Shown here: positions 45,301 to 53,254 of the stretch, piece after piece | How the letters are laid out: every line of letters starts with the position of its first letter | Position numbering within the stretch: position 1 is the stretch's first letter | Origin: Sinorhizobium sp. BG8 | Lineage (GTDB): Bacteria; Pseudomonadota; Alphaproteobacteria; Rhizobiales; Rhizobiaceae | Assembly (NCBI RefSeq): GCF_016864555.1 | Contig: NZ_CP044012.1 | Coordinates: 740,501 to 804,500, forward strand | Length of the DNA stretch: 64,000 nucleotides | Direction: 5' to 3' | The notes under the pieces: model-generated | What the model saw: the letters and a program-made list of their open reading frames with translations, nothing else | Database searches by the model: none | Told to the model about the DNA's origin: nothing | Program-made: the position numbers and the translations under genes

Positions 45301-47348
45301 GCCGCGATCTCAGCGGTCGTGAATGTCTCTATATCGTCCGAGCTGAGAGCCGCAACCTGGGTCGAGCTCAAAGCTGCGATCTGCGCCGAAGACAGGGCGT
45401 CGACCTGGCCGATCGACAGGGCGGCCAGCTGTGTTGAAGTCAGGCCGGATACCGCCTTCGTGCTGAGGGCAGCGATCTGGTCATCGGTCAGGGCCGCAAT
45501 GCTGCCCGTGGAGAGCGCCGCGATTTGCGCCGAACTCAATGCACCGACCTGCGATGAGGTCAACGCCGGTGCCAAAGCCTCTATCTGGCTCGCCTTCAAT
45601 GCCGCTATCTGGGCCGATTTCAGGGCCGCCGCCTGATCGAAGCTGAGTGCAGATATGTTGTCGCTCGACAGAGCGGATATCGCGGCCGTGCTGATCGCCG
45701 CAATTTCAGCAGTCGAGAAGGTCGCAAGATCATCGGTGGTGAGTGCGGCGATCTGCGTCGATCCCAATGCCGCGACCTGGGCAGTCGTGAAGGCTTCGGC
45801 CTGCGCGGTCGACAGGGCAGTGATCTGCGCCGAGGTCAGGCCCGGAACCGCCTTAGCGTTGAGGGCCGCGATCTGCCCGGTGGACAGGGCTGCAATGCTG
45901 TCGGAGGAGAGGACCTTGACCTGCTGCGAGCTGAGCGCAGCAATCTGCGAGGTGGTAAAGGCCGCGATCTGCGCGGAACTCAAAGCGCTGATCTGGTTTG
46001 TCTTGAGCGCGGCGATCTGGGCGGTCTTCAGTGCTGCTGCCTGGCTCGAACTCAGCGAAGCAAGCGCGCTGGCCGACAGTCCCGAGAGCGCACTGGCGCT
46101 GATCGCGGCAATTTCCGCAGTCGTGAATGTCGCAATATCCTCCGGCGCCAGTGCCGCAAGCTGCGCCGCGCTCATCGCGCCAACCAGCGTGGTCGTCAGG
46201 GCCTCGACCTGTACGGTCGACAGGGCAGCGACCTGGGTCGAAGTCAGACCCGGTATAGCCTTCGCGTTCAGAGCGGCGATCTGGCTCGTGGAGAGAGCTG
46301 CGATGCTGTCCGTCGATAGCGACTTGACCTGCTGCGCGCTGAGGGCTGCAATCTGAGACGTGGTCAGCGACGCAATGAGGTCGGTACCCAGCGATCCGAT
46401 CTGGACGGTCTTCAGGGCCGCGATCTGGGTGGCCTTCAGGGCCGCGACCTGGCTGAGGCTAAGGGCGGCGATGTTGTCGCTCGACAGGCCCGAAATCGCG
46501 GCCGTAGTGATCGCCGCGATCTCAGACGTGGAGAACGTCGCCAGATCTTCGGACGACAGAGCCGCGACCTGGACCGCGCTCAGGGCTGCGACCTGGGTCG
46601 ACGTCAGAGCCTCGACCTGAGCGGTCGACAGAGCGGAAACCTGCGTCGAGGTGAGGCCAGCGACCCCCTTTGCGCTCAGGGCGGCAACCTGACTGGTCGA
46701 GAGAGCGGCAATATTGTCGGTGGACAGAGCCTTGACCTGCTGCGCACTGAGCGCGCTGATCTGCAACGTGGTCAGTGCTGCGATCACATCGGAACTTAAC
46801 GCCGCGATCTGGCTGGTTTTCAGCGCGGCGATCTGGCTTGTCTTGAGGGCCGCCAGCTGGGCGGAGTTGAGCGTCGCGAGGTCGCTCGCCGACAGGCCCG
46901 ACAGCGCACTTGCACTGATCGCCGCGATTTCGGCAGTCGTGAAGGTGGCGATATCCTCAGGAGACAGTGCGTCGATCTGCGTCGCGCGGAGGGCTGCGAT
47001 CTGCGAGGACGTCAGCGCTTCGACCTGTACCGTGTCCAGACCATCGATCTGGGTGGTGCTGAGTGCCGCAATCTGCGCCGTTCCAAGGCTTCCGATCTTG
47101 TTCGCATTAAGAATGGCAAGCTGATCGAGACTCAGGCCGACGATCGCCGTGGCCGAGATAGCACTGAGCTGCTTTGTGGAAAAGGCGGCCAGATCCTCCG
47201 TCTCCAGCGCGGCAATCTGGGAAGAGGACAGGGCCTTGATCTGCGTTGTAGACAGCGCAGCGATGTCTTCCGTGGTCCAGGTCGCAATCGACGCGGCACT
47301 AAGAGTCCTGATAGTGCTGACGCTGAGCGAAGAAATGGTCGAAGTCAT
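42309..47348 (-). CDS. Giant octapeptide-repeat protein of unknown function (1,679 aa)
   Basis: An intact 1,679-aa reading frame made almost entirely of about 200 octads of the form (Q/D/E)-(I/V)-A-A-L-S-T-x. Octads are organised in 17-member superrepeats of 136 residues, marked by landmarks such as D-(I/L)-A-T-F-(S/T), KA(I/V)PGLT and QQVKAL; about 13 landmark copies are seen. Only the first ~20 residues (MTSTISSLSVSTIRTLSAAS) and the last ~15 (ITTAQIQALDAGQVAAVISA) deviate. There is no Sec signal, no transmembrane helix, no Cys, no RTX motif. Serine/threonine before x-x-Q is a helix N-cap pattern, so a short-helix solenoid is plausible; a beta-solenoid is the alternative. It may be a secreted surface or matrix protein (no transporter gene is adjacent). 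ATG 47348 follows AAAGGG; a TTG at 47354 is less likely. I do not recognise a named family. Confidence 0.85.
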   Translation of the reverse strand: MTSTISSLSVSTIRTLSAASIATWTTEDIAALSTTQIKALSSSQIAALETEDLAAFSTKQLSAISATAIVGLSLDQLAILNANKIGSLGTAQIAALSTTQIDGLDTVQVEALTSSQIAALRATQIDALSPEDIATFTTAEIAAISASALSGLSASDLATLNSAQLAALKTSQIAALKTSQIAALSSDVIAALTTLQISALSAQQVKALSTDNIAALSTSQVAALSAKGVAGLTSTQVSALSTAQVEALTSTQVAALSAVQVAALSSEDLATFSTSEIAAITTAAISGLSSDNIAALSLSQVAALKATQIAALKTVQIGSLGTDLIASLTTSQIAALSAQQVKSLSTDSIAALSTSQIAALNAKAIPGLTSTQVAALSTVQVEALTTTLVGAMSAAQLAALAPEDIATFTTAEIAAISASALSGLSASALASLSSSQAAALKTAQIAALKTNQISALSSAQIAAFTTSQIAALSSQQVKVLSSDSIAALSTGQIAALNAKAVPGLTSAQITALSTAQAEAFTTAQVAALGSTQIAALTTDDLATFSTAEIAAISTAAISALSSDNISALSFDQAAALKSAQIAALKASQIEALAPALTSSQVGALSSAQIAALSTGSIAALTDDQIAALSTKAVSGLTSTQLAALSIGQVDALSSAQIAALSSTQVAALSSDDIETFTTAEIAAISTAALAGLSTANIAALSLAQVAALKTSQLAALKSTQIEALSPELVGALSTAQINALGSQQVKALTTDSLAALSAEQIAALNTKAVPGLTSTQVAALSIAQAEALSSAQIAALGSAQIAALTSEDLATFSTAEIAAISAAALAGLTTGNIAAISIDQASALTTAQIAALKTTQVEALTSELIAALTTAQISALGSLQVKALSTGSIAALSTDQIAALSTKAIPGLTSTQVEALSTDQAQALTSALVAAMSSNQIAALDSADIATFSTDDIAAISTAAISSLSSSNISALSTDQIAALKTSQIAALQTSQIEALITTLTTSQIGALSSAQVAALSTDSIVTLSTDQIAALSTKTVSGLTSAQVDALSTAQVEALTSSQVASLSTQQIATLSTADLATFSTEDIAAISTAAISKLAAENIAALSTAQVAVLTNSQIAALASSQLEAMGSTQIGNLTTGQIAALSSTAIPGLSTTNIAALSTDQIAALSTKAISGLTSTQIAALSSLQIDALSTAQIAALGSAQIAALTAADLEVLSTDDLAAISTAAISGLSTSNIAALNSEQTAALTKNQIAALTSSQIAALSVSQIDDLTTEQIGALSSTAITGLSASTIAALSTDQIAALSAKAVGNLTSAQIVALSTEQIDALSSAQIAALGSTQIAALAAEDIAALSTDDIAAIGSAAIAGLTTANIAALSASQTAALTTNQVAALTSSQLEAMGSAHITNLTTSQIAALSSAAVSALSTSTIAALSTDQIAALATKAIGSLTSAQIAALSTGQIDALSSTQIASLGSAQIAGLSTQDLATFSSEEIAAISSAAISGFSTSAVAALTSEQTAALTTNQIAALTFNQVKALTTAQVAALSTDQIEAFSAVQLAALGTGNITALSTDQIAAMNPKSVLGLTTAQISALSTEQVEALTDTQVAGLNSAQIAALGTEDLATFSLADIASISSSAIAGLSTADIMSLSSSQLQAITTAQIQALDAGQVAAVISAYQSF
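42340..47300 (-). repeat. 408-bp superrepeat array inside the giant gene (24-bp base unit)
   Basis: The 24-bp octad unit is iterated about 200 times, with a higher-order period of 17 units (408 bp). Two superrepeats lack half an octad (after QIEALAPA and after QIEALITT, each leaving a 4-residue remnant). Sequence is diverged enough between copies that superrepeats are distinguishable. Boundaries are approximate. Confidence 0.85.
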
Positions 47349-48172
47349 AAACAAAACCCTTTGATGCTATCCTGCCGCCTGAATCACGCTTCCAAACTTC
47401 CGCAAAACAACGAAAGCCCTGCCACCACGGCCTCCCCGCGCCCGGATACGCTGCCGGCGTCAGCAGCGCTCCTCAACGCAGAGACGAGCGTCGATCCCCC
47501 GACCTACCCGTGCGCTAGAAAAGAGTATGGAGATAGGCTTGCTTGAACCTGATCTGGACAGTGATGCGGGAACGGGAGCCCGGTGTCGCATACTGCCCCC
47601 GAGGCTTGGGCCGGCTACGAATTTTTCGGCGCTAGTGACCGCGCAGCGCGTCAGCAGATGGCATCGCTGGAGTGGTTGGAGCCGCCGCAATCACAGGGAG
47701 GCAGGCCTTCGTCCCCGTGAATCCAAGGGGAAGCCGGGAAGTTTGTACTCCCGTTCGACCATGGTAAAAGAGGCCCGGACAGCAGTGTACCGGTTTTATC
47801 CTACACCGAAGCGCAGCGGTGATTGCGTTGCTCCTGCGGGGTCGTCGACTCAGTCGGACGGAAGTCGCGCAGAACGCTCTCAGGCGTGGTCTCAACGGGA
47901 TGTACGCCATTATGTCTGGGCGCACCCTTCGTGAGAGCGTGATTCTTTCAGGCGATTCTATCGGTCGGCATCTCGGAGATATGTTGATGCCTGCAAGCTC
48001 ACTCTTGCGGACGACTCATCGCTGAACGGATCGACCCCCGACGCTCAGCGTATTTGCTCGCATGTCCAGTTGGAGCGCGCACGAAACACCGTCTCCGCGG
48101 CGTGTTCCGGGTCCCTGTCGGTCGCCCGCACCTGCCAAGCTTCAGAGCGCCCTGGTCTGGGCGCTCCAGTTT
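47349..48172. other. 824-bp intergenic stretch without a supported gene
   Basis: It separates the giant repeat gene from minE and must hold the promoter of the repeat gene. A 135-codon plus-strand ORF here (47527-47934) has no recognisable motif, no RBS and unselected codon use. No other structure was found. Confidence 0.5.
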
Positions 48173-48436
48173 TCAAGCTGCCCGGACACCGGGGGGAAGC
48201 GGAATTTCGATGTCGACCTCGAGGGTAGTCACATGCTCCCCACGGTCCATGGTGACGCTCACCTTGTCGTCATCGATCTGGACATGCTTCGCAATGACGG
48301 CGAGAATCTCTTCCCTGAGAACTGCAACTAGATCCGACTGACCCACCGACGCTCTTTCGTGAGCGAGAAGGACCTGCAGGCGCTCGCGCGCCATCGGCGC
48401 GGAACTCTGCTTGCGGAACAAACGGAAAATGCTCAT
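48173..48436 (-). CDS. minE: Cell division topological specificity factor MinE
   Basis: An 87-aa MinE ([29 protein letters not shown] at the N-terminus, the MinD-binding and membrane-targeting part; then the topological-specificity dimer domain with [15 protein letters not shown]). It stimulates MinD ATPase and drives Min oscillation. Start overlaps the minD stop by 4 bp (ATGA). Confidence 0.95.
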   Translation of the reverse strand: MSIFRLFRKQSSAPMARERLQVLLAHERASVGQSDLVAVLREEILAVIAKHVQIDDDKVSVTMDRGEHVTTLEVDIEIPLPPGVRAA

Positions 48437-49248
48437 GCTGCCCTCCGTCCGAATATTTTACCAAGGAACCCGCGCTTTTCGCCCGGAATGGTCATAGGCA
48501 CCGTTTCGCCGGCAAGCCGACGCGCGGCATCGAGATAAGCGATTGCCGGCGCGCAGCGGTTGTCAGCAAGCGTTACCGGAGCACCGATGTTGGATGCCTT
48601 CAGGACGTCCACGCTTTCCGGAACAATTCCGAGCAGCGGGATCGACAGGATTTCCAGGACATCCTCGACCTTCAGCATGTCGCCCCGTTCGGCGCGGGCG
48701 GCATCGTAGCGTGTCAGAAGCAGATGCTTCTCCACCCGGTCACCCCGCTCGGCCCGCTCCGTCTTGGAGTCGAGAAGACCGATGATACGATCGGAGTCGC
48801 GAACGGAAGAGACTTCCGGATTCGTCACGACGACGGCAACGTCGGCATGGCGCATCGCGAGCGTCGCACCGCGCTCGATCCCCGCAGGACTATCGCAGAT
48901 GATCCAGTCAAAGTGCTTCTTGAGGTCTTCCATCACGCGCATGACACCCTCTGGCGTGAGGCTGTCCTTGTCGCGGGTCTGAGATGCCGGGAGCAGGAAG
49001 AGCGTGTCCAGGCGCTTGTCGCGGATCAGCGCCTGCGGAAGCTTCGCGTCGCCCTGGATGACATTCACCAGGTCGTAGACGACCCGGCGCTCGGCACCCA
49101 TGACGAGGTCGAGATTGCGCAGGCCGACGTCGAAGTCCACGACGACCGTCTTCTCGTTGCGCTGCGCGAGTGCCGCTCCGAGCGCCGCAGACGAAGTCGT
49201 CTTGCCGACACCGCCCTTGCCTGATGTAACAACAACTACTTTCGCCAT
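48433..49248 (-). CDS. minD: Septum site-determining ATPase MinD
   Basis: A 271-aa deviant-Walker-A ATPase ([20 protein letters not shown], residues ~4-23) with [16 protein letters not shown] and [20 protein letters not shown]. The C-terminus ([11 protein letters not shown]) is the amphipathic membrane-targeting helix. ATG 49248 follows AGGAGCGGAAG; the in-frame extension to 49437 overlaps minC and is not used. Confidence 0.95.
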   Translation of the reverse strand: MAKVVVVTSGKGGVGKTTSSAALGAALAQRNEKTVVVDFDVGLRNLDLVMGAERRVVYDLVNVIQGDAKLPQALIRDKRLDTLFLLPASQTRDKDSLTPEGVMRVMEDLKKHFDWIICDSPAGIERGATLAMRHADVAVVVTNPEVSSVRDSDRIIGLLDSKTERAERGDRVEKHLLLTRYDAARAERGDMLKVEDVLEILSIPLLGIVPESVDVLKASNIGAPVTLADNRCAPAIAYLDAARRLAGETVPMTIPGEKRGFLGKIFGRRAA

Positions 49249-49279
49249 CTTCCGCTCCTGTTTCTGGCCGGCAGCCGGC

Positions 49280-50119
49280 TCAGTTAAGTCTTTCTGCCAT
49301 GATCGATTCGTCTTCGAGCCAGAGCTGGACCGCCTGCCCCCGAAGCTTTGGCGCCATGTCGTCTGCTGTCTTGTAGACACCGTCGATGGCCAGCAGTTCC
49401 GCCTCGAGCCGACGGCAGAAGATGCGCGCCGATGCATTCCCTACCGAGCCCGCCAATGCGCGCCCTCTGAGCGTGCCGTAGATATGGATGGATCCACCGG
49501 CGATGATTTCCGCGCCGGAGGCGACCGATCCGATGACGGTGACGTCGCCTTCCGGAAAGATCACCGATTGCCCTGAACGTACCGGCTCCCGCACGATGAT
49601 CGACGCCGGCGCCCTCAACAGTTGCGGATCCTGGCGGATGACCGGAGCCTTCTCCAGGACGGCTTCCGCCGCCGGCTCGGCCGCTGCAGCCTTCTCGACC
49701 GCTGGAGCCTCCTCGGGGACCTCGATGTCGGGACCCGGGCGCCCGCCTTTCATGGCCGGCGGTATGCCAGGCCCATGCAGCGATGCCCGTCCGCCTTCGA
49801 TGCCCATGACCCGCACGTTGCGTTTCGCCAGATCCTCGACGAGGTCCTTCAATCGCGGCCGGTCGATATCGATCTCGGAAAGGTCGAGCACGATCGGCCG
49901 TTCCAGGAAGAAGCCCGCCGAACGCGCGGCGAGATCGTCAAGCCGCTCGAGCCACTGATCGAGGGGCAGTTCCGGAGAAAGGACGAGCGCCAGGAATGAC
50001 CGGCCCTTGACACGGATCGAGCGAGCTTCTGTTAACACTTTGGAAATCTTCGTTAATTTTTCGTTCTCAAGACCTACGCGATTCACGGTTAACAAATGGT
50101 TAACGCGCAGTCCCTCCAT
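49280..50119 (-). CDS. minC: Septum site-determining protein MinC
   Basis: Up to 279 aa. The N-terminal FtsZ-inhibiting domain spans about residues 30-125 (ARSIRVKGRSFLALVLSPELPLDQWLERL), followed by an Ala/Glu/Pro-rich linker (~130-165) and the C-terminal beta-helix (VREPVRSGQSVIFPEGDVTVIGSVASGAEIIAGGSIHIYGTLRGRALAG). The start is uncertain: ATG 50119 or a downstream GTG (50086 or near 50035), since homologous MinC proteins begin close to the ARSIRVKG segment. First gene of minCDE; located on chromids in rhizobia. Confidence 0.92.
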   Translation of the reverse strand: MEGLRVNHLLTVNRVGLENEKLTKISKVLTEARSIRVKGRSFLALVLSPELPLDQWLERLDDLAARSAGFFLERPIVLDLSEIDIDRPRLKDLVEDLAKRNVRVMGIEGGRASLHGPGIPPAMKGGRPGPDIEVPEEAPAVEKAAAAEPAAEAVLEKAPVIRQDPQLLRAPASIIVREPVRSGQSVIFPEGDVTVIGSVASGAEIIAGGSIHIYGTLRGRALAGSVGNASARIFCRRLEAELLAIDGVYKTADDMAPKLRGQAVQLWLEDESIMAERLN

Positions 50120-50317
50120 CCCATATTTGGCAGCGGAAAACGCTTCGGACGCGGGTTGGAAGAGCGGGTCGGAAAACCCGAAGGCTTGTACGCCGCAAGG
50201 GTATCAATCTCCGCTGCGGCAGAGGGCGACATCCGGGGAAAATCCGCCCCTCCCAATAGGCATAGGAAGCCCACAGACAAGACCTCTGGCGCGTACGGCA
50301 AGAAGCCGTCCCCTCAA

Positions 50318-50351
50318 AGAAAAAAGCCCGCGCACTCGTCGTTGCGCAGGC
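50318..50351 (-). terminator. Intrinsic terminator of the MFS gene
   Basis: On the minus strand, GCCTGCGC (50351-50344) pairs with GCGCGGGC (50333-50326) with one mismatch around a 10-base loop, then runs into a U-rich tract (50325-50316, interrupted once). It lies 28 bp after the MFS stop. Confidence 0.75.
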
Positions 50352-50378
50352 CCTTCGTCTATCCAGGCTGTCGAAGGG

Positions 50379-51728
50379 TCAGAGGTTCTTCGAGCCGGGT
50401 GATACGGTGCTCTGATCGAGCGCACGGGTAACGCCGAGCGCGACGAGCGTGCAGATCGCGCCCGAAATCAGGTATCCGCCGATAAAGATGATGCCGAAGC
50501 TGCTGGCGAGCCCGAGCGCCACCAGAGGGGCGAAGGCGGCACCAACCAGCCAGGCGAGGTCGGAGGTGAGAGCGGCACCGGTGTAGCGGTAGTACTTGCC
50601 AAAGCGCGACGAGACGACGCCGGAGGCCTGGCCGAACGACAGGCCGAGAATGCCGAAGCCGATGATGATGAACGCATCCTGCCCCTTGCCGCCAGCCTCA
50701 AGGAGGAAGGGCGCCGAGAACGAGAAGATCGCGATGATGACCGCACCAATCATCAACTGGCTGCGGCGCCCGATTCGGTCGGCAAGGACACCCGACAGTA
50801 CGATACCGATGAGGCCAACCGCGGCACCCGCCACCTGCACCCGCAGGAACTCACCAGTGGACTGGCCGCCATGCAGCGTAATCCAGCTCAAGGGGAAGAT
50901 CGTCACCAGGTGGAACATGGCAAAGCTTGCGAGCGGAACGAAGGCACCCAGCACGACGTCACGGGCATGCTTGCTCAGCATCTCGAAAATCGGCCGGGCT
51001 TCCAGCTCCTGTGCCTCCATGGCCGCACCGAACTCGGCGCTCGCAACGATGCGCAGCCGCGCGAAGAGCGCAACGACGTTGATCGCAAAGGCCACGAAGA
51101 ACGGATAGCGCCAGCCCCAATCGAGGAAATCAGCCTCCGAGAGGTTGGCCACGAAGTAACCGAACAGGACGCTCGCAAGGGCGAAGCCGAACGGGGCTCC
51201 GAGCTGCGGGATCATGGCATACCAGCCGCGCCGGTTCGCAGGCGCATTGAGGCTGAGGAGCGATGCCAGACCATCCCACGCGCCACCGAGCGCGAAGCCC
51301 TGCCCCAGCCGGAACAAGGCGAGCAAGGCTACCGCCCAATACCCGATCGAATCATATCCAGGCAGGAAGGCGATCGAGGCGGTCGACCCGCCGAGAATCA
51401 GCAGCGCGATCGTCAGCTTCGTTCCGCGCCCATAGTTGCGGTCGAGCCACATGAAGATAAAGGAACCGACCGGCCGCGAAATGAAGGCGAGCGGAAAGAT
51501 CGCAAACGACATGAGGATGGCGGCGAGCGGGCTCGACGCGAAGGGGAAAATCAGCTTCGGAAACACGAGTACGGAACCGAGGCCGTAGACGAAGAAATCG
51601 AAGAATTCGGACATGCGACCGATGATCACACCGATTGCGATGCTGCCTGGAGAAATCGGCTTGTCGCCATGAATTCGGCGGGCGTCCCTTTCGAAACCCG
51701 ATGATGTTGGATTGACGACCGTGACCAT
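50379..51728 (-). CDS. MFS transporter, metabolite:H+ symporter (MHS) family
   Basis: A 449-aa major facilitator with 12 predicted helices, an early acidic GRMSEFFDFFVYG segment typical of the MHS group, and the inter-helix loop FISRPVGSFIFMWLDRNYGRG. ATG 51728 follows GGGAGGAAG. It is transcribed away from the cyo operon with about 300 bp between starts; this MFS-cyo arrangement is seen in rhizobia. Substrate, probably an organic acid, is not defined. Confidence 0.87.
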   Translation of the reverse strand: MVTVVNPTSSGFERDARRIHGDKPISPGSIAIGVIIGRMSEFFDFFVYGLGSVLVFPKLIFPFASSPLAAILMSFAIFPLAFISRPVGSFIFMWLDRNYGRGTKLTIALLILGGSTASIAFLPGYDSIGYWAVALLALFRLGQGFALGGAWDGLASLLSLNAPANRRGWYAMIPQLGAPFGFALASVLFGYFVANLSEADFLDWGWRYPFFVAFAINVVALFARLRIVASAEFGAAMEAQELEARPIFEMLSKHARDVVLGAFVPLASFAMFHLVTIFPLSWITLHGGQSTGEFLRVQVAGAAVGLIGIVLSGVLADRIGRRSQLMIGAVIIAIFSFSAPFLLEAGGKGQDAFIIIGFGILGLSFGQASGVVSSRFGKYYRYTGAALTSDLAWLVGAAFAPLVALGLASSFGIIFIGGYLISGAICTLVALGVTRALDQSTVSPGSKNL

Positions 51729-51930
51729 GCATTCTTCCTCCCGGCGACAATTCGCCTCTTCGAAATGTCGATCAAAGATCGGGCGAGATCAAGGATTGAG
51801 TGGAAAAAAGCTGCTCTTCGTGCCGCTCAGCACTTTCTGGAACGACATCCTGTCCTAGATCCTCGCTTGGCGCCTCCTCGGCCCGCATTTCGGCGGCACT
51901 GGGGAACGCCGGAAAAGGGAGTCGGTTGCA

Positions 51931-51963
51931 TTGCTGCACTGCGACAGATTGCTGCACTGCGAC
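51931..51963. repeat. Tandem 15-bp direct repeat in the cyo promoter region
   Basis: TTGCTGCACTGCGAC occurs at 51931-51945 and again at 51949-51963 (18-bp period), 73-105 bp before cyoA. Equal spacing of about 1.7 helical turns suggests a pair of regulator sites, for example for an ActR/RegA-type redox regulator. Confidence 0.5.
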
Positions 51964-52035
51964 GAACGACCTCATTCCAGTCGAAGTCCTACCGCGATTA
52001 GTGCGAAAATAGACAAACGTAAATTCGAGCCTGAA

Positions 52036-53223
52036 ATGTCCACTCAGTTAAATACGATAGGACGGCTGGTCGCCCTGCTGTCCGTCCTGGCGCTTTCCGG
52101 ATGCAACATGGTCGTCATGTCGCCTTCGGGAGATATCGCCGTGCAGCAAAGAGACCTGATCATCGTCTCGACCGTGCTGATGCTCCTGATCATCGTACCG
52201 GTTGTTTGCCTCACTTTTTTCTTCGCCTGGCGGTATCGCGGTTCCAATACCCGCGCAAAATATGACCCTGAATGGCATCATTCGACCGGCCTCGAAGTTA
52301 TCATCTGGTCGGCGCCACTTGCGATCATCATCGCTCTCGGCGCGGTGACCTGGATCAGCACCCACAAGCTCGACCCCTACCGTCCGCTCGACAGGATCGA
52401 CGCGGAGCGCGCCATTCCCGCTGAAACGAAGCCGCTGACGGTCGAAGTGGTCGCGCTCGACTGGAAGTGGCTGTTCTTCTATCCCGACTATGGGATTGCC
52501 ACAGTCAACGAGATGGCAGCACCGGTGGATGTGCCGATCAACTTCAAGATCACCGCATCCTCCGTCATGAACTCGTTCTACGTGCCCGCGCTTGCCGGCA
52601 TGATCTATGCGATGCCCGGCATGCAGACGCAGCTCCATGCCGTCATCAACAAGGAAGGCGTTTTCGAAGGCCTCTCTGCCAACTATAGCGGCGACGGCTT
52701 CTCGCACATGCGCTTCAAGTTCCACGGCGTCCAGCAGCAAGGCTTCGACGAATGGGTGGCGCGCGTGAAGTCGCAAGGTACCGCACTCAACAGGGACGCC
52801 TACCTGAAGCTCGAAAAGCCGAGCACCAGGGAACCCGTACGATATTTCGCCACCGTCGAGGACGGCCTTTTCAACGCCATTCTCAACATGTGCGCCCACC
52901 CGGGCCAGATGTGCATGAACGAGATGATGCACATCGACATGATGGGTGGCGCCGGCAAGGAAAGCCACGAGAATCGCGAGAAGCTGGAGTACGACAATCG
53001 CCATGCCGGTGAAACCGGGCACGGAATTGCCGCGCCCGCCGCAACCTTCCCGGCTACCGGCAATCCGGCGCGCAGCGAGGAACCGGCAGAAGGCGTCGAC
53101 ACCCAGCAGCCGATGAACCACGACGCCCAGAACGGGCACGAGGGCCACACCATGCCCGAGAACGGAAACAACCAGGACGGTGTCGCGCCCGCGCAGTTGA
53201 ATAACGGCGCCAAGCACCACTGA
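52036..53223 (+). CDS. cyoA: Cytochrome bo3-type ubiquinol oxidase subunit II, long His-rich tail
   Basis: A 395-aa lipoprotein: signal with lipobox LSGC (residues ~18-21), two transmembrane helices (~35-60 and ~85-105) and a cupredoxin domain lacking the CuA ligands, as expected for a quinol oxidase. After residue ~310 comes an ~80-residue Met/His/Asn/Glu-rich tail ([14 protein letters not shown]...), longer than in Escherichia coli CyoA. ATG 52036 (MSTQLNTIG) is used. First gene of cyoABCD; transfers electrons from ubiquinol to O2 and pumps protons at the inner membrane. Confidence 0.94.
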   Translation: MSTQLNTIGRLVALLSVLALSGCNMVVMSPSGDIAVQQRDLIIVSTVLMLLIIVPVVCLTFFFAWRYRGSNTRAKYDPEWHHSTGLEVIIWSAPLAIIIALGAVTWISTHKLDPYRPLDRIDAERAIPAETKPLTVEVVALDWKWLFFYPDYGIATVNEMAAPVDVPINFKITASSVMNSFYVPALAGMIYAMPGMQTQLHAVINKEGVFEGLSANYSGDGFSHMRFKFHGVQQQGFDEWVARVKSQGTALNRDAYLKLEKPSTREPVRYFATVEDGLFNAILNMCAHPGQMCMNEMMHIDMMGGAGKESHENREKLEYDNRHAGETGHGIAAPAATFPATGNPARSEEPAEGVDTQQPMNHDAQNGHEGHTMPENGNNQDGVAPAQLNNGAKHH

Positions 53224-53254
53224 CTCCGCATATCAAGAAATTTTGGACAGACCC

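Noticed and set aside
43120-46620. Long plus-strand ORFs (up to 418 codons) opposite the repeat gene
   Set aside because: They are mirror frames of the repeat array; the codon pattern and the clear protein-level periodicity belong to the minus strand.
42340-47300. CRISPR-like periodic repeats
   Set aside because: The period is 24 bp inside an intact reading frame, with no distinct spacers and no cas genes.
47527-47934. A 135-codon plus-strand ORF between the repeat gene and minE
   Set aside because: No ribosome-binding site, no recognisable motif and biased toward arginine/serine as in random GC-rich frames.
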